The notes under the pieces: model-generated
What the model saw: only the letters and a program-made list of their open reading frames with translations
What the model was told of the DNA's origin: nothing
Databases searched by the model: none
NCBI GenBank assembly: GCA_910587625.1
Contig: CAJUMW010000003.1
Span: 22,572-53,929, forward strand
DNA: 31,358 nt
DNA from: an uncultured Christensenellaceae bacterium
GTDB lineage: Bacteria > Bacillota > Clostridia > Christensenellales > Borkfalkiaceae
Direction: 5' to 3'
Program-made: the position numbers and the translations under genes
In this document: positions 1 through 8,283 of the stretch, piece after piece
How positions within the stretch are numbered: the first letter of the stretch is position 1
Layout of the letters: each line of letters begins with the position of its first letter

Positions 1-1
1 T

Positions 2-193
2 GTTTGCGACGCAATCGACTATGATAAAAACTGCTTTGTCGGCAGGGCTTATTTTCAGGCGCCGGATATAGACGGCAAAGTTTATTTTAACGCCAACTAT
101 GCTGTTCAGGGCAAAAAATACCAAGTAATAATACATAAAACTGACAGTTATGATTTGTTTGGCTGTACGGAGGATTACGAATTTGGAAAATAA
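2..193 (+). CDS. rimO: Ribosomal protein S12 methylthiotransferase RimO, C-terminal end (partial)
   Basis: The window opens inside this gene; 63 C-terminal residues are visible. They contain the stretch VGRAYFQAPDIDGKVYF, which matches the TRAM-domain region of RimO (family pattern around GR-AP-IDG-V). RimO is a radical SAM, iron-sulfur enzyme that adds a methylthio group to an aspartate of ribosomal protein S12. The radical SAM core lies upstream of the window and cannot be checked. The last codons overlap the start of pgsA by 11 bases, and the pgsA ribosome binding site lies inside this coding end, so the two are translationally linked. The rimO-pgsA-cinA-recA order is common in Firmicutes and supports the call. 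Confidence 0.85.
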   Translation, partial: VCDAIDYDKNCFVGRAYFQAPDIDGKVYFNANYAVQGKKYQVIIHKTDSYDLFGCTEDYEFGK

Positions 194-806
194 AAAAGTT
201 GTTTTAAATTTACCCAATAAGCTTACTTTAAGTAGAATTATAATGATTCCTGTTTTTGTAGTTTTTTTCTACGTTCAGTTTACGGGGCACTATTTTGTTG
301 CGTTGGCGGTCTTTCTTATTGCGTGCCTTACGGATTTGCTTGACGGAATGATTGCAAGAAAATACAATCTTGTAACTAATTTGGGTAAGTTTTTAGATCC
401 GATAGCAGATAAAGTGCTTGTTTTGACTGCGCTTGTCATTTTTCTCACAATTCCCGACGTCGTAATTATGAATATAGGTTCTATAGGGCTTATTTTAATA
501 GGTTGCGGAGTTGCGCTTATAATTGCTAGGGAAATTATAGTCAGCGGTTTTAGAATGATAGCGGCAAGTACGGGTACGGTAATCGCTGCGGACGTTTTCG
601 GTAAGTATAAGACGGTTTTTCAGGATGTAGCAATAGTTATATTGCTTGTAGGTTTCGGCATAAACGAACTTACAGACAACCATGTCGGAATGATAGTTAC
701 AATTATGGGTTATTCCTGTCTTGCAATGGCGGTACTTTTGACTCTCATTTCGGGCATCAATTATATAGTAAAAAATATTAACGTGCTTAAAGATGACAGC
801 AAATAA
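183..806 (+). CDS. pgsA: CDP-diacylglycerol--glycerol-3-phosphate 3-phosphatidyltransferase
   Basis: This integral membrane enzyme makes phosphatidylglycerol phosphate, the precursor of phosphatidylglycerol and cardiolipin. The CDP-alcohol phosphotransferase signature DG-x2-AR-x8-G-x3-D-x3-D is complete (DGMIARKYNLVTNLGKFLDPIAD), followed by several hydrophobic helices; the length of 207 residues is normal. The longest ORF begins at ATG 150, but I place the start at TTG 183: a GGAGG at 169-173 sits nine bases upstream, and the protein then begins LENKKVVLNLPNKLTLSRI, with the family-typical NLPNKLTLSR near the N-terminus. Translation from TTG overlaps rimO by 11 bases. It is followed by cinA with a 14-base overlap. 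Confidence 0.93.
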   Translation: MENKKVVLNLPNKLTLSRIIMIPVFVVFFYVQFTGHYFVALAVFLIACLTDLLDGMIARKYNLVTNLGKFLDPIADKVLVLTALVIFLTIPDVVIMNIGSIGLILIGCGVALIIAREIIVSGFRMIAASTGTVIAADVFGKYKTVFQDVAIVILLVGFGINELTDNHVGMIVTIMGYSCLAMAVLLTLISGINYIVKNINVLKDDSK

Positions 807-1890
807 TTGTTTATGCACCAAAAAGAATTGTTTTTTGGTTTTAAAGAATAAAAAAATTAATAACTTTGATATCTTTGAGAAAATAATAAAGCGCTTTGCG
901 TCACACGGGTATTACTTTGATAAAACGGCTTTTGTTGCCTATGACAATTCGTTAGATATAATTTTTGCATTAAATGACGGCTTGGAAAATTACGAAAATA
1001 TTTATATTTACTGTCCCGATTCAATGCAGAGCACTTTAAAAAATTACATTTGCGAGCATTTATCCGCGCAATTTGACGACTTGAATTTACTTAAAATCGA
1101 ACAAAAACATGTATTTTTGTTGCTTGAAAGTAATGATTTATATAAGTGCGTAGACTATTTTTGCGGTAAACTTGACGAAAAGTACGGTTTAACGTATTCT
1201 AAGGCATTTGTTAAGACGGTAGGTGCGCCTATTTCCAAAATAAGCGCAGCGGTAACTCAGGCAAAGGAAATTTGCGAAGGACTAAGTATAAACGTCAGCG
1301 AAATTTATACAGACTGCACTATCGAGCTTGTGTATGACAACACGGTTTCTAAATCATTGTTCGACAGTGCGTACAGGCAGATTATTTCGGGGCTTCAAGA
1401 GTATCTTTATGCGGTGGAAGATGTAAGTCTTGCCGAAAGGTTTGTCGATTTATTGAAGCTAAGACGTATGAAAATAAGCCTTGCCGAATCGTTTACGGGC
1501 GGAGGAATAGCTAAGCGGCTTGTGGATATATCGGGCGTAAGCGAGGTGTATTTGGAAGGTTTAAATACTTACAGTAACCAAGCCAAAAGCAAGCGTTTGG
1601 GAGTTGAAGAATTTACTTTAAGAACTTACGGCGCAGTATCCAAGGAAACGGCATATGAAATGGCACGTGGACTGTTTGATAGCGGTAACTGTAACGTATG
1701 TATAGCGACTACGGGAATTGCCGGACCAAAATCGGATAACACCAAAAAGCCCGTTGGACTAGTCTATATCGCAGTTGGCGTTGACAGCGAAATAAAGGTA
1801 TATGAATTTAATTTAAAGGGCTCGAGAAAGCAGATAACCGAGACGGCAATTAATCTTGCGCTGTTTCTGGCATTTAAAACTTTAAAATAA
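793..1890 (+). CDS. cinA: CinA-like protein with intact C-terminal amidase domain and eroded N-terminal domain
   Basis: Residues about 212-365 are a clear CinA C-terminal (PncC-type nicotinamide mononucleotide deamidase) domain: AESFTGGG at 231-238, YSNQAKSKRLG near 260-270 and TTGIAGP further on. Residues about 135-212 resemble the KH-like middle domain of CinA. The first 135 residues occupy the place of the molybdopterin-binding-like nucleotide pyrophosphatase domain, but I see none of its usual motifs, such as TGGLGPT-DD or the N-terminal GTELL stretch. The total of 365 residues is shorter than the usual 410 or so. The position between pgsA and recA is the classic one for cinA. The start codon is uncertain: ATG 793 has a poor ribosome binding site and overlaps pgsA by 14 bases. 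Confidence 0.82.
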   Translation: MTANNCLCTKKNCFLVLKNKKINNFDIFEKIIKRFASHGYYFDKTAFVAYDNSLDIIFALNDGLENYENIYIYCPDSMQSTLKNYICEHLSAQFDDLNLLKIEQKHVFLLLESNDLYKCVDYFCGKLDEKYGLTYSKAFVKTVGAPISKISAAVTQAKEICEGLSINVSEIYTDCTIELVYDNTVSKSLFDSAYRQIISGLQEYLYAVEDVSLAERFVDLLKLRRMKISLAESFTGGGIAKRLVDISGVSEVYLEGLNTYSNQAKSKRLGVEEFTLRTYGAVSKETAYEMARGLFDSGNCNVCIATTGIAGPKSDNTKKPVGLVYIAVGVDSEIKVYEFNLKGSRKQITETAINLALFLAFKTLK

Positions 1891-1905
1891 TTTGAGGTAA
1901 ATATA

Positions 1906-2910
1906 ATGAATGAAGAAAAATTAAAGGCACTTAACTCAACCATAGCTATGATTGAAAAGCAGTACGGAAAGGGCGCTATTATGAAGCTTGGCGACACAAA
2001 TGCAAGCACGGAAATCGAGGTAATACCTACGGGCTGTCTTTCGTTGGATCTTGCGCTGGGAATTGGCGGCGTACCTCGCGGAAGAATATTGGAGGTTTTC
2101 GGTCCCGAATCGTCAGGTAAAACTACCGTTGCACTTCATATTATTGCTGAAACGCAAAAAATGGGCGGAGTTGCGGCATTCATTGACGCAGAACATGCGC
2201 TTGATGCACAGTATGCCCGTGCTCTTGGCGTCAATACAAGCGAACTGTATCTTTCGCAGCCCGATACCGGTGAGCAGGCTCTCGATATTTGTGAGGCGTT
2301 GGTGCGTTCAAGCGCTATGGACATAATCGTTATTGACTCGGTCGCAGCACTTACACCTAAGTCGGAAATTGAAGGTGATATGGGGGATTCTCACGTCGGG
2401 CTTTTGGCAAGATTAATGTCGCAGGCGCTTCGTAAGCTTACCGCAATAACCAATCGTTCTAAGACTTGCGTCTTGTTTATCAACCAACTTCGTGAAAAGG
2501 TCGGCGTAATGTTCGGAAATCCTGAAACTACCCCCGGTGGTAAAGCTTTAAAATATTTTGCTTCGGTAAGGCTTGATATAAGAAAAGCCGACTCGCTTAA
2601 AGCCGACGGCGGAATAATCGGTAGCAGAACAAAATGTAAAGTTGTTAAAAATAAGTTGGCGCCTCCCTTCAAAGTTGCTGAGTTCGATATTATTTACGGT
2701 GAGGGTATCTCACAGGAAGGTTGCCTTATAGACCTTGCCGTCGAGTACGGAATATTTACAAAGAGCGGTTCCTGGTTTGCATATAACGACGATAAAATTG
2801 CGCAGGGAAGAGAGAAGCTGAGGGAACATTTAAAGGCTAATCCCGAATTAAAAACTGAAATTGAAGCAAAAATAAGAGAAGCTTTTAAGGCTTCGCAAAG
2901 CGATAAATAA
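1906..2910 (+). CDS. recA: Recombinase RecA
   Basis: Cytosolic ATP-dependent recombinase for strand exchange and SOS coprotease activity. Seen: Walker A GPESSGKTT at residues 66-74, the FIDAEHALD stretch, Walker B region DIIVIDSVAAL, and the DNA-binding loop 2 region GVMFGNPETTPGGKALKYF. The length of 334 is slightly short because the C-terminal tail is brief and not strongly acidic. A GAGGT ribosome binding site precedes ATG 1906. It starts 15 bases after cinA and shows no separate promoter or LexA-type box that I could recognise in that short gap, so it is probably co-transcribed with pgsA and cinA. Confidence 0.98.
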   Translation: MNEEKLKALNSTIAMIEKQYGKGAIMKLGDTNASTEIEVIPTGCLSLDLALGIGGVPRGRILEVFGPESSGKTTVALHIIAETQKMGGVAAFIDAEHALDAQYARALGVNTSELYLSQPDTGEQALDICEALVRSSAMDIIVIDSVAALTPKSEIEGDMGDSHVGLLARLMSQALRKLTAITNRSKTCVLFINQLREKVGVMFGNPETTPGGKALKYFASVRLDIRKADSLKADGGIIGSRTKCKVVKNKLAPPFKVAEFDIIYGEGISQEGCLIDLAVEYGIFTKSGSWFAYNDDKIAQGREKLREHLKANPELKTEIEAKIREAFKASQSDK

Positions 2911-2930
2911 TTATAAAACAGAAGGCGTCA

Positions 2931-4841
2931 ATGCAATACGGATTTATAAAAGTTTGCGCCGCAACTCCCGAAATCAGGGTTGCGGACGTTGAATTCAACA
3001 GAGATAAAATAATAGAAGCGATAAGGACGAGCTCAAAAAACGGCAGCAGGCTGACGGTATTTCCCGAACTTTGTGTCTGCGGCTATACCTGTGGGGATTT
3101 GTTTAATCAGACAGCGCTTATTAAGGCTTGTGAAGCTGCGCTAGTTGAAATCGCAAAGTCTACTTCAGGTAATAAAACGCTTGTCTTTGTCGGTGCGCCT
3201 ATCGCAAATAGTGGCAAACTTTATAATTGCGCTGTTGCAATATACAACGGGGAGATTTTGGCGGCTATACCCAAAACATTTTTACCTAATTATAATGAAT
3301 TTTACGAAAAGCGCTATTTTTCTACGCTTGATAGCAGTGATTTGACTGTCGCAATCGGCGATGTGGAAGTGCCGCTTGATAACCGCGTAATTTTTAGGTG
3401 TGCCAATAAGTCGGCGTTTACCGTTTGTGCGGAAATTTGCGAGGACTTGTGGGCGCCTTGTTCTCCTTCTATAAACCATACTCAAATAGGGGCAAACATA
3501 GTAGTAAATCTTTCTTGCAGCGACGAACTTGTCGGTAAAGCCGATTACAGAAGGAGTTTAGTCAAAGTTCAGTCTGGTAAGCTAATTTGCGGTTATGTAT
3601 ATTGCGATGCGGGAGAGGGCGAAAGTTCGACGGATATGACGTTTTCAGGTCACAATCTCATTTGTGAAAACGGCAATATTCTTTCAGAAAGCAAGCTGTT
3701 TGAAAACGGACTTTTATACGCAGAAATCGACGTGGAAATGCTTGAAAGCGAACGAGCGCGCCTCGCAAGCGGCTACTATTCAGCAGGCGCAGATAACGAC
3801 TATTTAGAGTGCTATTTCGATACCTTTGAAGAGCAAGTCGAGCTTTCCCGAACATTTTCCAAGACCCCGTTTATCGCAGACAACGCCAATGATGACAGAT
3901 GCGAGCTTATTTTGACTATTCAGTCAACGGGCTTAAAAAAGAGATATTTGCATACAGGCGTTAAAACTGCGGTTTTGGGCGTTTCCGGTGGGCTTGATTC
4001 TGCGCTTGCACTTTTAGTGACTTGCCGCACTTTTAAGGCTCTCGGCAAAGATTTAAAGGATATAGTTGCCGTTTCTATGCCCGGTTTCGGTACAACAAAA
4101 AAGACTAAAAACAGCGCATTAAAACTCATTCAGGCGCTGGGCGTGGCGTCTAAAACAATTCCCGTAACAGATTGCGTTAAGCGGCATTTTAAGGACATAG
4201 GTCACGATGAAGCTGATAAAAACGTGACATATGAAAATGCGCAGGCGCGCATGCGCACGCTTGTTTTAATGGACTTAGCCAATGATTTGAACGGGCTTGT
4301 AATAGGCACGGGGGATTTAAGCGAACTTGCGCTCGGCTGGGCAACTTATAACGGCGACCATATGTCAATGTACGGCGTTAATTGTTCTGTCCCTAAAACG
4401 CTTGTAAGGCATTTAATTGCTTACGAGGCGGAAAAATTGGGTGGAGATGTCAAAAAAATACTCACAGATATTCTCAATACTGAAATTTCCCCCGAATTAT
4501 TGCCGCCCGATAGCAAAGGCAACATATCGCAAAAGACCGAAGATTTGGTTGGTCCGTATATTCTACACGATTTTTTCATTTACTATGCGATAAGATACGG
4601 TTTTGCTCCGGACAAAGTAAGACATTTGGCTTTGAAGACTTTTTCGGATATGTTTGATGAAAAAATTATAGATAAATGGCTTGAAAGCTTCTATAAAAGA
4701 TTTTTTTCGCAACAGTTTAAGCGTTCTGCATTGCCTGACGGGGTAAAGATAGGTTCGGTATGTCTTTCTCCCAGGGCGGATTGGCGCATGCCGTCCGACG
4801 CTGTTTCAAGCGTATTTTTAAATAATTTTAAAAAAATATAA
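2931..4841 (+). CDS. nadE: Glutamine-dependent NAD(+) synthetase
   Basis: Catalyses the last step of NAD synthesis, amidation of deamido-NAD using ammonia from glutamine. There are two domains. The N-terminal nitrilase-like glutaminase (about 1-280) has the Glu-Lys-Cys triad: E46 in FPEL, K115 in IPKTFLPNYNEFYEKRYF and C170 in AEICEDLW. The C-terminal synthetase has the PP-loop SGGLDS at 352-357, preceded by the conserved KRYLHTG region, and GTGDLSELALGWATYNGDH. The 636-residue length fits the long form found in many Gram-positives. An AGAAGG ribosome binding site precedes ATG 2931. It is the last gene of the rimO-recA run and is followed by a hairpin terminator. Confidence 0.97.
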   Translation: MQYGFIKVCAATPEIRVADVEFNRDKIIEAIRTSSKNGSRLTVFPELCVCGYTCGDLFNQTALIKACEAALVEIAKSTSGNKTLVFVGAPIANSGKLYNCAVAIYNGEILAAIPKTFLPNYNEFYEKRYFSTLDSSDLTVAIGDVEVPLDNRVIFRCANKSAFTVCAEICEDLWAPCSPSINHTQIGANIVVNLSCSDELVGKADYRRSLVKVQSGKLICGYVYCDAGEGESSTDMTFSGHNLICENGNILSESKLFENGLLYAEIDVEMLESERARLASGYYSAGADNDYLECYFDTFEEQVELSRTFSKTPFIADNANDDRCELILTIQSTGLKKRYLHTGVKTAVLGVSGGLDSALALLVTCRTFKALGKDLKDIVAVSMPGFGTTKKTKNSALKLIQALGVASKTIPVTDCVKRHFKDIGHDEADKNVTYENAQARMRTLVLMDLANDLNGLVIGTGDLSELALGWATYNGDHMSMYGVNCSVPKTLVRHLIAYEAEKLGGDVKKILTDILNTEISPELLPPDSKGNISQKTEDLVGPYILHDFFIYYAIRYGFAPDKVRHLALKTFSDMFDEKIIDKWLESFYKRFFSQQFKRSALPDGVKIGSVCLSPRADWRMPSDAVSSVFLNNFKKI

Positions 4842-4845
4842 ATTA

Positions 4846-4865
4846 AAAGCGGCAAACGCCGCTTT
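4846..4865 (+). terminator. Intrinsic terminator after nadE
   Basis: Eight-base-pair stem AAAGCGGC/GCCGCTTT with an AAAC loop, followed by ATTTATTTTATT. It begins five bases after the nadE stop codon and closes the upstream gene run before the rny promoter. Confidence 0.85.
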
Positions 4866-4880
4866 ATTTATTTTATTACA

Positions 4881-4909
4881 TTGACATTTATTAATAATAG
4901 GTGTAAAAT
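4881..4909 (+). promoter_or_regulatory. Sigma-A promoter for rny
   Basis: TTGACA at 4881-4886, 17-base spacer, TAAAAT at 4904-4909. The predicted start is near 4916, giving a leader of about 60 bases before the rny start at 4976. Confidence 0.8.
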
Positions 4910-4975
4910 AATAATTGGATATAAATTGCTTTTTATAAGCTTTGTATATACTAACTATCTAACCAGGAGGCTAAA

Positions 4976-6589
4976 ATGGATTTATTAGCTAATAGCCGCC
5001 TGTTTCTGGCAAGCGATGCAGTCACGATAGTACTCGGGATTTTGCTTGGCATTGCTCTTTTACTTGCAATCGGTGCTTTTTTCTTGGGAGGGATTTTCAA
5101 AGAAAAGAGTATTGACAGAAAATTGGGAAGCGTTCAGGACAGAACCAAACGTATGATTGACGAGGCTGCGCTTGAATGTAAATCTTTGAAGAAAGAAGCA
5201 ATATTGGAGGCTAAGGAACAGGAGCTGCAATTAAGAAACGATTTTGAGAAAGAGTGCAGAGAGAAGAAACAGGATTTGCAAAAACAAGAGCAAAGGCTTG
5301 TTCAAAAGGAAGAAATCTTAGACAAAAAAGAAGAATCGTTGCTTAAACAGAATAACACCTTGGAACAGCAGAAAAAGGAGCTTGTTAACAAGGAAAACGA
5401 ACTTAAAAAGACCCAGGAAAAAGTAAATCATCAACATGAGTTAATGATTCAGGAACTTGAAAAAGTTGCTCAACTTACCAGAGAAGAGGCAAAAAAATTA
5501 CTCTCTACCGAAATTCTCGACGAGGCGCGTCACGACGTTGCTTTGCAAGTGAGAAAGATTGAGCAGACGGCTACGGACGAAGCGGTTACTCAGGCTAAAA
5601 AAATTATTTCGCTTGCCGTTCAGCGGTGTGCTGCCGATCATGCGTCGGAAATAACGGTGTCGGTTGTACCTCTGCCCAATGACGACATGAAGGCAAGACT
5701 TATAGGCAGAGAGGGCAGAAATATCCGCGCCATTGAAAATGCTACGGGCATCGAACTTATAATCGACGACACACCTGAAGTGGTTATTTTGTCCGGTTTC
5801 GACCCTGTTAGGCGTGAAATTGCAAGATTGTCGCTTGAAAAGCTTATTACAGACGGAAGAATTCATCCTGCGAGGATCGAGGAAACGGTCGAAAAAGTTA
5901 AAAAAGAGATGGATCAGGAAATCAAACAGGCAGGAGAAAGCGCTATGTTTGAGGTCGGAATTTTCGGACTGCATCCAGAACTTATTAAACTTCTTGGTCG
6001 TTTAAAATACAGAACAAGCTACGGTCAAAATGTGTACAAGCATTCTATAGAAGTTGCTCAGCTTGCCGGACTTATGGCTCAGGAATTGGGGCTTGACGTA
6101 ACGCTTGCAAAGCGTGCGGGACTGCTTCACGATATAGGTAAAGCTGTGGATCACGAGCAGGAAGGAACGCATATTCAGCTTGGTGCAGACCTCGCTAAAA
6201 AATACCGTGAAAGCAATAACGTAATTAACGCTATTATGGCTCACCACGGGGACGTAGAGCCTAAAACTATCGAAGCCGTATTAGTTGCCGCTGCCGATGC
6301 AATTTCGGGCGCAAGACCTGGTGCGCGCAGAGAGACGGGCACAAATTATGTCAAGAGATTGGAGAAACTTGAAGCCATAGCAAGCGATTTCAAGGGAGTT
6401 GACAAATGTTATGCAATCCAGGCAGGAAGAGAGGTTCGCGTAATAGTTAAACCCGACCAGGTAGACGACGCACAGACTCTGTTCCTTGCAAAGGATATTG
6501 CGAAAAAAATTGAAAGCGAGCTTGAATATCCCGGACAGATAAAAGTAAATGTTATAAGGGAATTCAGAGCTTCTGAATTTGCTAAATAA
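4976..6589 (+). CDS. rny: Ribonuclease Y
   Basis: Membrane-anchored endoribonuclease that initiates mRNA decay in Firmicutes. Domains in order: one N-terminal transmembrane helix (about residues 15-40), a long charged coiled coil (about 45-195, rich in K, E and Q), a KH domain with GREGRNIRAIENATG (about 225-290), and an HD phosphodiesterase domain with LLHDIGKAVDHE near residue 385 and a MAHHGD stretch after it. The length of 537 residues is close to the 520 usual for the family. A perfect AGGAGG lies ahead of ATG 4976. The gene has its own promoter and is followed by a strong terminator shared with the convergent PadR gene. Confidence 0.98.
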   Translation: MDLLANSRLFLASDAVTIVLGILLGIALLLAIGAFFLGGIFKEKSIDRKLGSVQDRTKRMIDEAALECKSLKKEAILEAKEQELQLRNDFEKECREKKQDLQKQEQRLVQKEEILDKKEESLLKQNNTLEQQKKELVNKENELKKTQEKVNHQHELMIQELEKVAQLTREEAKKLLSTEILDEARHDVALQVRKIEQTATDEAVTQAKKIISLAVQRCAADHASEITVSVVPLPNDDMKARLIGREGRNIRAIENATGIELIIDDTPEVVILSGFDPVRREIARLSLEKLITDGRIHPARIEETVEKVKKEMDQEIKQAGESAMFEVGIFGLHPELIKLLGRLKYRTSYGQNVYKHSIEVAQLAGLMAQELGLDVTLAKRAGLLHDIGKAVDHEQEGTHIQLGADLAKKYRESNNVINAIMAHHGDVEPKTIEAVLVAAADAISGARPGARRETGTNYVKRLEKLEAIASDFKGVDKCYAIQAGREVRVIVKPDQVDDAQTLFLAKDIAKKIESELEYPGQIKVNVIREFRASEFAK

Positions 6590-6595
6590 TTAAAT

Positions 6596-6630
6596 GAAAA
6601 AGTCGACAGATATTAGCTGTCGACTTTTTC
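6596..6630. terminator. Bidirectional terminator between rny and the PadR gene
   Basis: Perfect 14-base-pair inverted repeat GAAAAAGTCGACAG (6596-6609) and CTGTCGACTTTTTC (6617-6630) with a 7-base loop. A/T tracts in the arms make it usable from both strands. It lies between the convergent rny stop (6589) and the PadR-gene stop (6632). Confidence 0.92.
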
Positions 6631-6631
6631 A

Positions 6632-8167
6632 TTACTTTGAAAATATGTAAAAGAGTGTTGCAAATATAGGTATATTCAATGCCACGAGGCTTGGAATAAT
6701 TATTTTAGCAACTATGTCCCCTATTTCTGCAAAGTTTATATTTAGAAGTAGCGAAAATACAATAATTATTGCAATGCTTATTATTGCCATAATGATTGTA
6801 GCTGAAAGATAGGAGTGAGTAGTTGGCTTTCTTGAGCTTTTGCCAAACTCGGTAGTTGTAAGAATAAGGAATATTAGCAGTTGAGCAAAGGCAAGCGTTA
6901 GAATGACTATAGGATAGCTTATTGACACGTTCAACGCTGTTTTAAATGCAAGGCTAAGAGCAAACTCAACCAACATTATCACTGTGACAATAAGCGAGCA
7001 TTTTACAAGCGTGTTGCCGCGATTATATCGAGCTTTGCGCTTACCCGTTATAACTTGCTCGGTTGAGTTAACGGTCAATCCGTCGCTTGTGGCTTTAACC
7101 GTGGCGTCGCTGTATGCTACGGGAGATTGTTCAACTAATTTAGAAGCTTGACGCGGCTCTGCCTGCACGGGCGGATTTATTGTGGGGTTGAACAACTTTT
7201 CCAAAAGGTTTTTATAGTCGCGCTCTGTTTCCGGTTTGTTGTTGTAAATTAATTTTTCTGTATTTATTCTGTCGGAGTAAGGCATTGTATTGTCGCTTAC
7301 TTCGGCTACGGGCTCGGTTATTAGTCTTAAATAATTTTCGTGACGTATCCGCTCTTCATTCAACTGTTCCGCAGTACGCACGTTTACGGGCGCTGCTTGA
7401 GGTTGCTGTACCGGCTGTTGATAGATAGGTTGTTGATAGACAGGTTGTACGGGTTGTACGGGAATTTGCTGATACACAATTTGCTCGGTTTGTATTTGTT
7501 CGGGAGCTTGCGCGTACGCAGGCTGAACAGGTTCAACGGGATTAGTTGGTTGCTGTTGAACGGGTGCTTCCTGAACGGGTGCGGCAGGTTGCTGTATAGG
7601 TTCCACTTGTTCATTATTTTCAGTTGTTTGAGTATTAATAGCCGATTGCTCAGAAACTTGTTCGTTAGGTCGACTTTTTTCTTCGACGTCTTTTACCGTA
7701 GGAACGCGAGTCGTAGACGATTTCAAAATTTTGAAATCGACGGGAGTGGGGGCAGGTTGGTTAAAATCAAAATTTCTGTCGGAAATCAAGCTGTCAATAA
7801 CGGTTCTCGAGTATTCCCACTCGTTTTGATTTCTTTCTGTAATTTCTCTGCCGCTCTCGGTCAAAGTATAATACTTTCTACGTCCGCCGTTTGACACTTC
7901 GTCCGTTTTCCAATAAGCGTTTATGTAGCCTTGACTTTCAAGTCTTTTAAGCGCACTGTATAGAGTCGGCTGTTTAAGGGAGTATTGACCGTGGCTTTTT
8001 GCCTCAATTTCATCCATAATTTCATAGCCGTATTTGTCGCGGTCGTAGAGAGTACGCAATATTATTGTGTTTATGTGTCCGCGAATAAGGTCTGCACTTA
8101 TTGCGCTTTTGTTTTCTTCTTGCTCTTTTCCCTCAATGTCTTCGGATTTTTTCAATTCCTCGTCCAA
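6632..8167 (-). CDS. Membrane-anchored PadR-family winged-helix regulator with Q/P-rich linker
   Basis: Residues about 25-130 (numbered from the TTG start) form a PadR-like winged-helix domain: YGYEIMDEIEAKSHGQYSLK, then PTLYSALKRLESQGYI and GGRRKYYTLTESG. A disordered linker follows, very rich in Gln and Pro at about 190-262, and a basic patch KRKARYNRGN at about 376-385. Four hydrophobic segments lie at about 390-408, 417-438, 453-475 and 485-509. The basic patch before the first segment fits a cytosolic DNA-binding domain. The start is set at TTG 8167: GGAGG at 8176-8180 is eight bases upstream, whereas ATG 8203 lies inside the spacer of the promoter and would not be transcribed. Soluble PadR proteins are about 110-180 residues, so 511 is unusual. 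Target genes are unknown; the divergent thioesterase is a candidate. Confidence 0.85.
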   Translation of the reverse strand: MDEELKKSEDIEGKEQEENKSAISADLIRGHINTIILRTLYDRDKYGYEIMDEIEAKSHGQYSLKQPTLYSALKRLESQGYINAYWKTDEVSNGGRRKYYTLTESGREITERNQNEWEYSRTVIDSLISDRNFDFNQPAPTPVDFKILKSSTTRVPTVKDVEEKSRPNEQVSEQSAINTQTTENNEQVEPIQQPAAPVQEAPVQQQPTNPVEPVQPAYAQAPEQIQTEQIVYQQIPVQPVQPVYQQPIYQQPVQQPQAAPVNVRTAEQLNEERIRHENYLRLITEPVAEVSDNTMPYSDRINTEKLIYNNKPETERDYKNLLEKLFNPTINPPVQAEPRQASKLVEQSPVAYSDATVKATSDGLTVNSTEQVITGKRKARYNRGNTLVKCSLIVTVIMLVEFALSLAFKTALNVSISYPIVILTLAFAQLLIFLILTTTEFGKSSRKPTTHSYLSATIIMAIISIAIIIVFSLLLNINFAEIGDIVAKIIIPSLVALNIPIFATLFYIFSK

Positions 8168-8193
8168 TGTCGTCACCTCCGTAACTTTATAAT

Positions 8194-8222
8194 ATTTTAC
8201 CATAAATTGCCTTATAAGTCAA
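8194..8222 (-). promoter_or_regulatory. Promoter of the PadR-family gene
   Basis: On the minus strand, TTGACT (8222-8217), 17-base spacer, TAAAAT (8199-8194). The predicted start near 8187 gives a leader of about 20 bases that contains the GGAGG site and leads to TTG 8167. It rules out use of ATG 8203. Confidence 0.78.
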
Positions 8223-8246
8223 TAGTTTGAAGAAAATATACAGTAC

Positions 8247-8259
8247 TATGTCACACATA
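8247..8259. promoter_or_regulatory. Candidate operator palindrome between divergent promoters
   Basis: Perfect inverted repeat TATGT-CAC-ACATA. It lies 24 bases from the -35 box of the PadR gene (8217-8222) and 24 bases from the inferred -35 box of the thioesterase gene (8284-8289). Known PadR-family operators often contain ATGT/ACAT half-sites, though usually further apart. Binding by the neighbouring PadR protein is an inference. Confidence 0.45.
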
Positions 8260-8283
8260 ATTGCATATTTTTTTAAATTTTGT

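Noticed and set aside
150..182. ATG 150 as the pgsA start
   Set aside because: It lies upstream of the GGAGG site at 169-173 and adds 11 residues not typical of the family; TTG 183 is correctly spaced.
7384..7620. CRISPR-like or minisatellite repeat array
   Set aside because: The repeats are short, imperfect and in coding frame, with no spacers of constant length.
7340..7894. 184-codon plus-strand frame opposite the PadR gene
   Set aside because: Its leucine/arginine repeats are the antisense reading of the Q/P-rich linker; no independent support.
8168..8203. ATG 8203 as the start of the PadR gene
   Set aside because: It lies between the -35 and -10 boxes of the gene's own promoter, so it is not transcribed from it.
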